64,000 nt of DNA, taken from NCBI GenBank assembly GCA_947579605.1, contig OX388307.1, positions 8,595,237-8,659,236 on the forward strand. The letters run 5' to 3'. The notes beneath the pieces were generated by a model. That model saw nothing but the letters and a program-made list of their open reading frames with translations. It did not search any database and was not told where the DNA came from. This stretch comes from Athripsodes cinereus (taxonomy: Eukaryota; Arthropoda; Insecta; Trichoptera; Leptoceridae). Position 1 is the stretch's first letter, and the number at the start of each line of letters is the position of its first letter. Positions 23,101-34,200 of the stretch are shown piece by piece. The position numbers were made by a program, and so were the translations under genes.

Positions 23101-23982
23101 TTTGCATATTTGTTGACACAAAATTAGTGTCAAATATGATTGTGTCATTGCTAGTGAAAATGGCTATAGCCTAGATTTTTGAAAATGAAAATGATAACAA
23201 ATTGAATTAATTTTGTTTTGCTTTCACAAAAATATGATATAATTTTTTATATATGGGTATCACAAAGGAGGCCTTTGCAGAAATAATTGGCAATGCTGGT
23301 AAAACCTGATAAGGCATGAGGAGAAGAAGGTCACAGAATATAAGATCATGAGTCAATTTGGCCAAAAGTAGAAATAGTGTAGTTTCCAGGTATTCTATAA
23401 AATTATTTGATTATGTAATAACTTAATTTCTCTTTCAGCTGGGACTCTCTTTGCTTGTGATTTTGTTTGAAAGAGCCGCTATGTTGACATATGTGAACAC
23501 TATGTCAATTTGGCCAAAAGTAGAAATAGTGTAGTTTCCAGGTATTCTATAAAATTATTTGATTATGTAATAACTTAATTTCTCTTTCAGCTGGGACTCT
23601 CTTTGCTTGTGATTTTGTTTGAAAGAGCCGCTATGTTGACATATGTGAACACTATGTCAATTTGGCCAAAAGTAGAAATAGTGTAGTTTCCAGGTATTCT
23701 ATAAAATTATTTGATTATGTGATAACTTAATTTCTCTTTCAGCTGGGACTCTCTTTGCTTGTGATTTTGTTTGAAAGAGCCGCTATGTTGAATCGTCCTG
23801 TGCCAGCCGCGTGGACTGCACTTGTGAGAGCCGCTGCCAAACAGGCACTGCAAGCCCCAACTGCCACCGCAATCACCTCACGTCCCACGGTTCCTCTTCC
23901 CAGGAACATTCTGGCCACGCACGCTTCATCTACCAATCTCTCACCCCAGGAGGAAGAAGCGCTGTCTGAGTTACTTTGTTGA
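8140..23982 (+). CDS. PATL1: Protein PAT1 homolog (decapping activator), 15 coding exons
   Basis: PAT1 proteins are P-body scaffolds that bridge DDX6/Me31B, LSm1-7 and Dcp2 to promote mRNA decapping and repression; the fly ortholog is HPat. Coding exons (all GT-AG, phases consistent): 8140-8178, 8613-8700, 9180-9257, 11382-11653, 11880-12332, 12640-12756, 12955-13623, 16497-16631, 16761-16872, 20267-20403, 20735-20953, 21351-21656, 21871-22022, 22856-23012, 23743-23982, giving about 1057 residues. Diagnostic segments are the acidic N-terminal DDX6-binding motif (YDALNDETFGGS) followed by DGDWEQQHEEL; WMKNALSVEDLERN; the GLMTQRQKQWLLNIQLMQL helix and DDYYY; and a C-terminal alpha-helical Pat1 domain across the last exons (LTIESLYRILLRVED, LLGKLMTSLLYEDR). 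Exons 5 and 7 encode long Gln-rich, low-complexity tracts, and exon 6 is Pro-rich. It is longer than human PATL1 (770) because of these. The introns carry many transposons. The last acceptor lies in a 152-bp tandem repeat. Exon borders are inferred. Confidence 0.93.
9822..9894. repeat. Perfect 35-bp-arm hairpin palindrome
   Basis: The left arm at 9822-9856 (starts ATTAATAGTAACAC) and right arm at 9860-9894 are exact reverse complements, separated by three bases (GAT). It lies in PATL1 intron 3. It could be a minimal foldback MITE or a processed inverted duplication. No mature-miRNA-like asymmetry can be judged from sequence. Confidence 0.85.
10076..10280. repeat. Imperfect tandem duplication in PATL1 intron 3
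   Basis: GATTGTTGATAA, then AATAATAAATA(T/C), GAAATAATAATATA, AACAAATTA and AAGTTGTAATC occur in the same order at about 10086-10160 and again at about 10180-10280. This indicates a diverged direct duplication with unit length near 100 bases. Confidence 0.5.
10890..11040 (-). mobile_element. Copy of a dispersed SINE/LINE-3'-end family
   Basis: The - strand reads towards a conserved 3' segment: a CTGCTGGCTACCTCACTTGT-like block followed by a ..GGATATGCCGTGATGG-like end. Related pieces lie at 19755-19800 and 22262-22330 (both -), 35350-35478 (+), 54165-54290 (+), about 55945-56095 (-) and 63290-63735 (+). No protein is encoded, and the family name is unknown to me. Confidence 0.55.
13640..14560 (-). 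mobile_element. LINE fragment: reverse-transcriptase 3' half
   Basis: On the - strand, two overlapping frames join across a frameshift near 14220-14280. The upstream part (14560-14270) holds the end of the reverse-transcriptase palm, with APILFTIYMDWM and the catalytic-box region reading LLFANDIVRL, so the usual FADD has become FAND. The downstream part (14203-13646) is the C-terminal module: RPILTYGHQIWMLTESVRSR, then AAEIRFLRGVTGVSLRDRIR, then RSQLRWLGHVLRMP. It ends in a (CATA)n microsatellite at 13650-13671, consistent with a short-repeat 3' tail. Sitting in PATL1 intron 7, it is antisense to the host gene and dead. Confidence 0.8.
14781..16073. mobile_element. 1.3 kb non-autonomous element with AACAGTC ends, TA-flanked
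   Basis: The left end ACAGTCTTATTAATAAA and right end TTTATTAATAAGACTGT are exact inverted repeats with TA on each outer side. Subterminal GAACCACCGATCA (left) and its complement TGATCGGTGGTTC (right) extend the symmetry imperfectly. No transposase frame was seen. A second element (15036-15365) is inserted in it. It lies in PATL1 intron 7. Confidence 0.7.
15036..15365. mobile_element. pogo/Tigger-like MITE nested in the element above
   Basis: Ends are CAGTGGAACCTCTCATAACG and its exact reverse complement, with TA duplications at 15034-15035 and 15366-15367. The CAGT(G/A)GAACCTC start is of the pogo/Tigger type. Internal CTCGTTATGCGAA motifs repeat the terminal theme. It is 330 bases and non-coding. 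Confidence 0.8.
16929..20155 (+). mobile_element. DDE transposon fossil with long inverted repeats, carrying a nested element
   Basis: The terminal inverted repeats begin CATATCGCTTGCCCACTATT and run about 38 bases, through a block reading GGGTTCTATGTTACAT. TA lies on both outer sides (16927-16928, 20156-20157). On the + strand at 19345-19710, two adjacent frames read as a transposase C-terminal part: YCAIWTQNVAGRGGNEIASA, then LILWSNSCVPQNCNSIM, then after a frameshift GHSCVQEIDNVYSCIDRVLS. The Asp usually seen in the WSDSC motif is Asn here, so catalysis is doubtful. The same superfamily appears at 50352-52972. GTTCTATGT motifs recur through the ends. A second transposon (17330-19330) is inserted in it. 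Host context is PATL1 intron 9. Confidence 0.75.
17330..19330 (+). mobile_element. 2.0 kb transposon nested in the 16929-20155 element
   Basis: Ends are TAGGGTGTCCCTTATTT and the reverse complement AAATAAGGGACACCCTA. They are flanked by exact 8-base duplications (ctgcacat at 17322-17329 and 19331-19338). Decayed + strand coding pieces remain: one at 17649-17897 (DIRDIKLNVSEIENLVIRVC, later GDLYQVWKELPKNSKKIQDF) and another at 18730-18990 (TGERAVKLIQGFHGLITADE, then KQFLLRCVHEH) broken by stops. These phrases resemble proteins of an arthropod-wide transposon family that I cannot name. The 8-base duplication is compatible with hAT or P-like insertion. Exact sizes make it datable relative to its host. 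Confidence 0.75.
23352..23791 (+). repeat. 152-bp tandem repeat (2.9 copies) spanning the last PATL1 acceptor
   Basis: Units start at 23352, 23504 and 23656, exactly 152 bases apart, and are almost identical. Each unit contains intron sequence, the polypyrimidine tract and acceptor (TTAATTTCTCTTTCAG) and the first 48 exon bases (encoding LGLSLLVILFERAAML). So there are three equivalent acceptors, before 23439, 23591 and 23743. Only the last continues into the conserved C-terminus. Use of the first or second adds TYVNTMSIWPKVEIV and stops. Confidence 0.92.
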
Positions 23983-26900
23983 CAAGAGATTATATTACAT
24001 AATAGACAGTCGGCATTTTACTTGTTGGTTGTCTCAATTTTTAATTCCGTTTTGTTGTCGCGATGCATAGGTTCATTAATAGAAATATCTCAATGTGTTA
24101 TTAAATGTGTAAATGTAACGAACGTTTGAACTCATTTTATAATAAACAATTTAATAATATTATAATTATCAACCATTTAAAATATTGTGAATAATGTTTG
24201 AAGCATTCACAATATAACATATGCTCCATATTTGGTTGGTTTAGGTATAACTATGTCAATTGTTATCTTGGAACAACCAAATATGGATTTAAAATATTAA
24301 TAAAATTGTGTCGTAAATATAATTATATAAAATATTATTTTGTAAACTTGTAAAAGTGTTGCATTGATTATGTTATGTTAAATTATCAAATTTTGTCAAT
24401 ATTTTAAAGTGGGTATTTTCTGTTGCTTTTGTGTAATTAACATCATGTTTAAATTAATTATCATTTTTTGAAATAATACTTATGTACTTTTTTATTTTTC
24501 TATTATCTATAGTTTAGATGTTATCAATAGATGCAGCTGTTTTGTAAAATGCAAAAATAAGTAAAAAAAATTAAAAAAAAAAAACTTTTTAATACCTATG
24601 ATGTTTCAGGTTCAACTGGAAAAAAGTTTTTTCCACCTAAAATTGATTTGAAATAAATGACTTTAGGTTATAGAAAACCTATAATAATTTCATATGTTGT
24701 AAATAGCTTTGCTTCTAAATATCGTATTCTTTATACTTATGACGATAAATGTAAAATTAATTTTCACTTTTAGTAAAAGGTGATCTGTGTTGTTAATATA
24801 TGTTATTGTTTTTATTTAAATGTTTGTGTAATGGCAAATTTAAAAGTTATACAATGACGTGTTCCAAAATGGACTAAATTTAATAACAAAATTATAATTG
24901 TCTACTCTTATAATTCTACGTGAGTAATAATAGCTATCTGTTTACATTTGAATTGTTTAAATAAAATTTGCTCACCAAAATTAAGTTTGATAATCACCCT
25001 TTCTTATAATTCTCAACATAATTGGTTTTATAGTAAGAAATATCTTGCGCTATGTTAACAGATTAGAAACAAGGTTTGAACATCAATCTGCTACTTAGAA
25101 TTCCAAGATGTAACAATCAAGCTAATGAAAGTCTTAGTGTAGGTTTTTGGTGATGAGCAGATCATGATTGTTACTCTGTAAAATAATAATATGTAATAGA
25201 ATGTGTAAATATTATTTCAAACTGATAATACATACTATTGACATTTTCTTTATTTCAAGTGGCCATGTTTTTCAAAATAAAACATTGATTTTGTAATTTT
25301 CATTTTATTAAAATTATTTAAATTGGGCCCATGTTACATTCTGATTTAGTTTTATTCATTTGACACTAGAGATTGTTCATAAGTAAGTTTAAACTAATAT
25401 TATTATTTGTCTTAGTCTTTTTTATACATGTAAATATTTTTTGTTTGTTTTTATACAATTTAATACATTTTGTAATGTGGTAGAGTAGCGATAGAAGTGA
25501 TTAATGATTCGACACTCTCTGGTAAATGCAAAATTGATTTTATTATTAAATTATATAAATTTTCATATTGAGATTTATAGTGTATATTTTTCTGACATAA
25601 ATCTCGATAAACTGTAATTAATTGTGATGTTATTTGTTGAATACTTTTTTATATGTGATAAAAAAATTAATTAAAATCACTTTTGCATTCATCACTATCT
25701 GTTAATTAAAATAAATAAATAAAGCCCTGCCAAAAATAAGGGTCTATGCGTTTTAAACAAATGGACCCTTGTTTGGTGTATTTTGGTATAAAAACTCTCA
25801 GTCAAATTGAAATAGCTTATAAATTCAACTTAAAATTTGGCTTGGAAGATTTTCGTTTAAATAGGCCGCTCTAGTTAATAATCAATGTAAAATTTATTTG
25901 GCTTTTAATTTGTAATTAATTAATATTATAATAGTTGGTATATGATAAAATAAAAGATGAAAATGATGTGTATAAAAAATAAATTAAAAAAATATTCTAG
26001 ATGTGCATTTCAAACACATAAAATATAATTATTTGGGTATCATTTTAAAATATAAGAAACCAAATTTTTCGCACGAAGCAAATCTTGCAACTATTTATTT
26101 TAGTTTACATAATAGTTACGTGCAAGTGGATATAGATGTTAAGTTTTCATATCAAAATTAACTCATTCATATTGGTACCCGATATGCTGTGTAAGGGAGA
26201 CCACAAAATGATGCCGTATTGTGGTGCAAAATACATTTTAAGAGCTGTAACGAAAAAATTTACATTTTGACACCACACACGCCTTATGCAATTGTCTAAG
26301 TTGCCTAGGTACCTATTGATTTGTCGAAGGTGAATTTAATAGAAAATATAACTTCAGCCATAGCTTTATATTTATTTATTTGTATTTGTACTACTATATA
26401 AATAAGCAGTCCAATTTTATTTGTAATCCATTTGCTAGTTACTTTCTTATTGATGATTCAATTAAATATTCAATTAAACAGTATGTGATGTGTTATTAGA
26501 TGGCGTTCTGTAGTGATATTGTTAATTTAAAAAATGTATATTGCTATTATGTGTCCAATTTAATTTGCTATATGGAACTTGTCAAAATGTAATTTATATA
26601 TTATTGCATATTTGGGTGGTTAAGGAGTCGAAAAAAAAACTCAAGTCATGGATTGAAACTAGTTTTAGTTGTCAAGTTGGCGTATTTTCACGTTTACTCT
26701 TTGTAATACATATGTCTTAGTTTATGACTATTAAATATGTTAACAGTATGTTGTAAAACATAGTATCACGATAAAATATAATTCTATTTGATTATAATGA
26801 ATATTTATAGTCGAGGCTTATTATAAATATTGACTTTCTACGTAAACTAAGTTGCATACACCAATAATATTTGTATCGTCAACAAGAGTATACAATAAAA

Positions 26901-28690
26901 AATTAATTAATTGATTTTATAAAATTGCATATAGCTATTATATTCCTACTATTTTTAAAATAATAAAATTAAATTTCAAATAAATAACAAAGCGTTTCTT
27001 GGTGGTGATGAAAATTTTGGTAAATGTGTAAAATATTATATCTGATACTATTAATAAATAAAACCTCATTAAATTTATGAATTATTTTTTTTTATGTAGA
27101 GCTATTATATTTTAAAAAATGATGATAATAGTTAGTGAATTTTATTGTTTATATTATAATATTCATCCCATAAATTATAAAAATTATATATATGTGTATA
27201 ATTACTCGATTATATATGTAATCCAATTATGTAATTGTGATTGATGACAAGACGTAGATGATGGTGATTGTTGTTTTATGGAACCGTTCTTTGATATATG
27301 TTTTAAAAAAATGCAACGGTTTCCACCCGTAGATGTGTGAGTTCAGTACTCTCATATCAATATTATTATTATATTCTTATATTATGCTATATACTATTAT
27401 TATTATTACCTATGAAATCAATTTTCAAAAAAAAATCTGTAAATAAATAAATTTTTAACTGCAGTACAATATTCTTCTTTTTTTTCAATTCTGTTATTTA
27501 AATATAGTATAGAGTCAATGCAGCTCAAAATTAAGAAACAATGTACAAAGGTTAATGAACATATCTCTCACGAAAATATTCCCATTACATATATTAACTC
27601 ATACATCACAACAAAATAATATATATTAATTTGGGCAAATTAAACTATTTTGTTGCGATGAATGGTGAAAAAAAAATGTTGTAAAATCTTCATTAGAATT
27701 CAAAAGGAATGGAAGTGTAAAGTAAAATTGTACTAGAAAAAAAGTTGATTAGAGATCCAGTACTCCTAAAACTGAAAGGAATAGATTTTTTTTGCACACA
27801 GCAAGGTTTTGTCAATATAGAAGACGTGAGAGATAGCTTCAGAAGGAAGCTAAGGACATAGCTTTTTGATGGGATTTCAGACAATAGACACACAATATGG
27901 CATCTAAGGTAGTGTTATGAATAAACGGTGCTTTATAAATTGACATTTATATATAATCAATTACCTAAAGAGGTAAAGGAATCCTAATTCCAGAGTATTC
28001 AAAAACAAATTAAGGAAATACATAAACACAAAAAAAATAAACTGAAGAATATCAATGAATATTCTCTAATACCAGTGCTATTACGTCATATTATGTACTG
28101 TCTGGGAAGATTTATTATTTAAATATTAAAAAACAATACTTATAATATTAAATATGTATTTGTATTCAAAATATTTAACAAAATATCTCTAGTATTGTGG
28201 TAGTGGAGGTTGATAGTGGAATTTAATATGTTGCGTGTCTACTACACAGATCCGTGTATCATGCGACTAGCGCGTGGTGCCCACTACACGGATCCATGAT
28301 CATTCACTTCAACATTCGAACTCGTCAGTTTACACGGACATAACTGGCAAGCGTTGTATTTGCGCGTGTCTCTTATTCTAGAGTAAATCTTATAAATAAA
28401 CAAATGTACAGAAAAAAATTCAGATAAATTAAATTGGCAATAAATACACAAATTTGTATTGGAAACTAGAAAAAAACATATCTGCCATTTTTAAAGGAAA
28501 CATTTTTTGTTAGGCAGTGAACCTGTTAAACTACATATGAACCGACCACTCCAAAGTCCTAAACTTTCATCATGTTAAATTTTATGTTGCCATAAATTAT
28601 TGTTCCCAGAAATAAGAGACACAGATAATAAACATTATATCATAAAATTTAATTGATAAGCATTTAAAAAGTGCCTATGGTAGTGAGAGA
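23983..28690 (+). other. PATL1 3' UTR and gene-free AT-rich spacer
   Basis: No further exon recognised. Possible polyadenylation signals AATAAA occur from 24141 onwards (also near 24652 and 24960), so the 3' end of PATL1 is not fixed by sequence. A patch at 28230-28345, with CACAGATCCGTGTATCATG and later CTACACGGATCCATGATCA, looks like a decayed repeat. Confidence 0.4.
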
Positions 28691-28695
28691 TAATA

Positions 28696-30091
28696 CAGTA
28701 AACCCTCGCTATTTCGAACCCCGTTATTTCGAAATTCGTCGTAATTCGAAATATTCCCCCCAAAAATGTCCCCATAATGAAATTTTCATACAAAAGACAT
28801 TTATAATTCGAAATCCCCGCTAATACGTAATTCGAAATAATATTTGGTCCTTTCAAAACAAAACAATAGAAATTTGTATATTGTAATTCGAAAACATTTG
28901 GTTGCCATAAAAAATACCCTTGTTTTTTCCCAAAGCTCCTTCAGGGACAATAAAACTTATTATGTGAAATTTGTGTTCACACTAATACACATAAAGGACC
29001 TACCCACTACCCAGCTACATAATAATATTTAACAACGGGATTACCAAATTTCTAAGTAGATCTCCTATGTTGTATGTAAACATCGTAAATGTATTGTATT
29101 TCAATATGTACCTATCTACAGCTGTTTTGAGTATGTACCAGGTACCTGCTACCTATGTATATCCTCTGGCTCATAGCGTGATCGATGTACATTATGTACT
29201 TCCGTGTTGTTCATGGGCGTCTCGTCATACGTACCTATACCTACTCGAAATATTTTGTGTTTTAATATTTTTATTTTCCATTCCAAATAAATAAATATTT
29301 TATATCCGAACTTTTATACGCGTTTTAAATACAAATTTGGTCAAAAATATTTTTCCCATTTTTTAACATTTAATAATAATAATAATGATCGGACTATTTA
29401 TATGTGGCGCCGTTTAATGATCCGTGACCATCTCAAGGGCGCCGTGACTTCTCCCGAACATATTTAGTGAACTCCCGTTTAGTGAATTCCCGAACATTTA
29501 TAGTGAACTTTTAGTAACGTGTGTGAAGTGAAGCATTAAAATTATGTATTTTTAAATATTCGACTGTGTTTTAGGTACGTATTTATATTTGTGTATTGTT
29601 TAGGTAGGTACATACATATTTAGATTTACATGTGTGTGTAATTTAATTATGTCAAAAACTGTTAGTTTCATCAATATTTTGTTACCTTCATTGTGCAAAA
29701 TGCAAGGATTGGACAAAAACGTGGTATGTGATAAACCACGATACGCCCATGACGTCTTTATTACATATGTTTTACTACAAACTATTCCATTCTTGTACAA
29801 AGGGTCGCCTGTTTATTTGTAATGCGTATAAGAGTAGTAGAAATTGTTAGCCCTTTCCATGCGGCTCTTTCATCAGCCTTACAAATGTTTTTTTTGTTTG
29901 AACGCGCGAAATTTAAAAAAACCCAAGTCCAAATCAGCTGTTTCTATTACGTATGGTACCTATGGCTATAATATATATTATATACTGCGTATATCAAAAT
30001 TATTTCGAAAATTTCGATTTATCGGGGTTTTCGCTAATTCGAAATCAGATTTTCGAGGTCCCTTGGATTTCGAAATAACGAGGTTTTACTG
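28696..30091. mobile_element. pogo/Tigger-like element, non-autonomous, 1.4 kb
   Basis: The left end is CAGTAAACCCTCGCTATTTC and the right end is ..GAAATAACGAGGTTTTACTG, imperfect inverted repeats with TA on both outer sides (28694-28695, 30092-30093). Repeated (A)TTCGAAAT motifs fill about 120 bases of each end, as in pogo/Tigger subterminal regions. No DDE transposase frame was found inside. The central part (29340-29560), with repeated TAGTGAA(C/T)TCCCG, may be unrelated captured or promoter sequence. Confidence 0.75.
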
Positions 30092-30709
30092 TATTTTCAC
30101 TTATTGGACGTGGAATATTGATATAAAACCAACATCATAATATACATACTTGTGGAAGATAAAATTCTTAATCTGCAAGCAGATAAGAAATTGTTTTGCT
30201 AATTTTAATTATATTGTTTTCATGATAAGAGAGGTAATTATTATACATTTAATTAGAGTCATATAATATAAATAATAATTAATAACTCATATAATAATTG
30301 TTAATTCTTTGAAAATAAATTATGGCATAGGATCAACAAAAGATTTGCAAGTTTCTTAAAAAGAATGCATGAATGAAATATTATTTCATTGATAACAGTT
30401 TGATTGCACCATGAAATAAGGATATAATTTTATTAATAATATGGACTAGAATATGATGGAAGGGTATAATAAGATGTAAATACATTTCATAGTCAACTGC
30501 ATAAAACATCAAGTAAGGTCGCTGATAATTTAAACACATGACTGTCTAAATCAATCACAAATTAGTCGATTGTCTCAAAAATGGAGATAGAAAATTAATC
30601 ACTACACTAAAAATATATAATTTAATACCATATACCAAATTGTATAGATATTCAATTGATCAATCATATCCAATTGCATTAAATTTCTTGAAAGATAAAA
30701 TATAGGTAA

Positions 30710-31095
30710 AGAGGATGGTAAAAAAGGGCACCCTATGAACATTGAGGCATTCGAGATGTGGTTGCACAGGACAGATTTAGTCAGCAACTCTGAGGTTTTG
30801 AGAAGAGCCAATTGCAGTAGACAGCTGCTGAAGGACGTTAAGATTCGTAAGATTTCATATCTGGGTCACGTTCTGCGGGTGATAGTTTATTCTATAGATG
30901 CTCCAGCTGATACTGATGGGGAAGATTGAGGGACAGCGTGGTCCTGGTAGAAGGCAAACGTCTTGTCTGCACAACATAAGAGACTGGACTGGGATGAGAT
31001 ATGTGGGGGAGCTGTTACGGTTCGCGCAAGATAGATAAGCCTTTGCCAGAGTGATTGCCAACGTCGGGGGGACCTGATATGGCACGAGAAGAATC
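30710..31095 (+). mobile_element. LINE 3'-terminal fragment (frameshifted)
   Basis: It begins with NIEAFEMWLHRTDLVSNSEV, then SRQLLKDVKIRKISYLGHVL. After a frameshift near 30925 it continues with a basic segment and a terminal part like RDWTGMRYVGELLRFAQD. This is the C-terminal module of another insect LINE lineage, different from the one at 3699. The end reads GTCGGGGGGACCTGATATGG, nearly shared with 54445 and, more diverged, with about 23290-23325. Confidence 0.7.
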
Positions 31096-31291
31096 ATATT
31101 GATTTATTGCGAAATATATTAAATTCTCCAGTTTGTCTTCTTTTGAAAATGATAAAAATTAGATGAGGTACTGAAAGCTGTCATTTTACGGTATAATTTT
31201 ATTAAGCCCTTGTGTAAAGTTTTAAAAAACCTTTGAATTATCCGATAAAATTTTAATGATAAATAATATAAAAATGATATTTTTGGTTGTT

Positions 31292-34200
31292 TTATGAATA
31301 ACTGCATGGCTTCATAACCCAGAGTAACTCCCTCACATATTCCACAAGTTGCCAAGGTATGTTTGTCAATATATCTTTGGCATCATTACTTCCTATGCCT
31401 GCTAACAAACTGTATAGGTCAGGATAAAACTGCAAACAAAACATGGCAAGGGTAATTAACATTAAAATTTCAATTTCCACATCACAGTTTAAGATATTAT
31501 TAGTAAGTTTATCACTTAAAATGAATTCTTGGTGTTAACTTACTTCTAATCCTTCTTTTGTAGTTGTAGCATATTCTGCAGATACTTCTGTTGATATGAC
31601 CACAGAAGCCTGCAGAGGAGTTATGTGTAATATCTCCAAAGTCTGAAAATGTCAGTGTTCAAAACAATATTATATACCTCATTTCACATTTTATTTCATT
31701 TAAATATAGGCATGACAATTTATGAATATTACACAAATTTTGGATCAAATTAATATCCTGTTTTTAATATTTTCATCACACACTTTGTTTATGCTTTGAG
31801 TGTAAATAATGTGTTTTCAATTATCTATAAAATTGTAAATTAAATTATCAGCTTACTAGTGTAAATAATGTGTTTTCAATTATCTCTAAAATTGTAAATT
31901 AAATTTTCAGCTTACTTCGATATCGGTGAACAGAAATTCTCTGTATTGCAACACTATGGCGTGTCTTCCTGCAGCTACGTTCCATCTGAAATTGGAAGAC
32001 ATTAACACCACTTAAGTTAAGTATCCAATTCAATTAATATTTTCCCAGAAAAATAGGGCAGAAACCAGCTTCAACCATCCAGAGTATCTCTACACCAATT
32101 AATAACTATGAGATTCCTGACACTCCGATATTGCTATCATAGGAAAGGTGTGTAGTGAAAAATCCAGGCCACCAGAAACCTTACAGAGGATTGATCAGTA
32201 CTATTTTAGTCAAACTAACTTTGGACAATCTCAAAACATGACCTAGTCTGGATCATTTTCTTTCCTATTACAAGTTAACAAAATAAAAAAATAGATAGAT
32301 TACTTTATTAGTACATAATAAATTTAATAATTACCTAGACCAAGTGTAGTTATATGCTGTGCATGTATGAGCCATGCAATGGTAGAGATGTTCTTCCAAC
32401 ACAGGGATTTTATTGCAGCTGCCATCCATTAGAAGAGAAGCATCTTCAGTCGGAAAGAAATCCACACCACCTTCTTGAAACCTCTGAAAATGAAATTGAA
32501 AAAATCTATTTGTTAATCGGGGTTATGATTCTTAATCGGGGCACAAGTACAGAAAATAAAAAGAGATTTATTCTACTTTGACGACTCCACAATGTAAAAA
32601 AATATTGTAAAAAAGGCTGATTTTGAAAAATTATCAGAAAAAAAATAATCACTATATTCCCCATAAGAATAGTATTCACCTTGATCAATTCTCTTAAAGG
32701 AAATATGTTTCCAACCATATCTTGTAGAGCCTTTGTAGCACCATTCTGTATCGACTTGACCCTTATTCCTTCTTCCGTGACATCAAATTCGGCAACAATT
32801 ATGGCCCCCATTATCGTGACTATGGCACCAGTGCTGCAAAGGAATATCACAAATAATTTGTTACATATTTTAATCTGAGATTTTCCAGCCAATTTGAAAG
32901 TTATCATAATCCGTGGATAAATTCAATATCTGTATATGTTATTTGGAGGGTAATTTATTATATGATTTTCGAGTTTTGCAAACACATTAACAACCTACTT
33001 TGTTGCATTAGGTTTTAACTCCCATCCCTGGTAAGGCAGATTGCTGTATTTTGGGACTGCAAAACCCAAGGGTCCTGAAATTTGAAATTGTTTGTACAGA
33101 TGAACATTTGGTAAAAAAAATTGCAATAAGAGATAAGATATTGGAGTGAGTGTTCTGTCTAATGTAAGTTTCATCTTTGATTTATTTTTAATTAATTTAA
33201 TTTAGTGTTTGTTAAGATCAGTAAATTTCATGACGAAGTGAAAAAAAAACTAATATTAGTCATATCATTAGTAGATAAACATCCTTACTTATAAAAAGTT
33301 TTAGCCATGGCTTATTATATATTACTCAAGATCGAAGTACAATATCATATTCTAATCTATCTTTATAAGTAACATCTACCATAGCTTGATATAACAGATA
33401 GAATAAAAAGTAGGTAAGTATTCCAAATTTATAAGTTAACAAATTTTTTTTAATTGTTTATATTTACTCAAAATTCCAGTTCTAAAGGCCAACGTAAATT
33501 TGTCTTCATTGTATTTGACGTCATGTATATCGTCAGTGATCCACGTCCCTTTCTTGTTGTCCCATCCACAGACAACTGGAGGCTCCAGCCATAGGACTGT
33601 GTCTGTAAGACTCAATGGGTAATGGTCACATGATGCTAGGTGGCTTTTCATTCACACAATATAAGTTTCCATCTATTAATCTACACTATCACATCATCTT
33701 ACACAAGTGCTAGGCTGTATGAAATAAATGCTAAAGCTGTTCTTAAGATGGGGAGCATCATCTCTAAATTGAAAATGTAAAATGTCTTATTGACGATGTT
33801 TTATCTGCTATTTACAGTCGTGCACAGGAAAACTAATAGACAAGTGTTTTTTGACACACCTAATGTTCTTCCTCTATCCTGCAAGTGATGCAAATCTTGA
33901 GATTTAATTATATCTATTGAGATATTAACATACACATGCATACAATGTTTTTTACTGATAATAAACCAAAATTAACGTGACTTAATCATTAATGAATTCA
34001 ATTGGGATAATGAATCTGATTCATCAATAACAATACTATGTCTTTAGTGATATGAAGTGTGTAATCTAGCCAACAATTTATTCATTTCACCACAACAGAT
34101 TTCCTAATAATAAGATTTGTATACAGAACAATTTCAATTACTATAACATATATTCAAAACAAAGTGATGTTTATGAGGCGTTGAAAATAAAACTGTTCTA

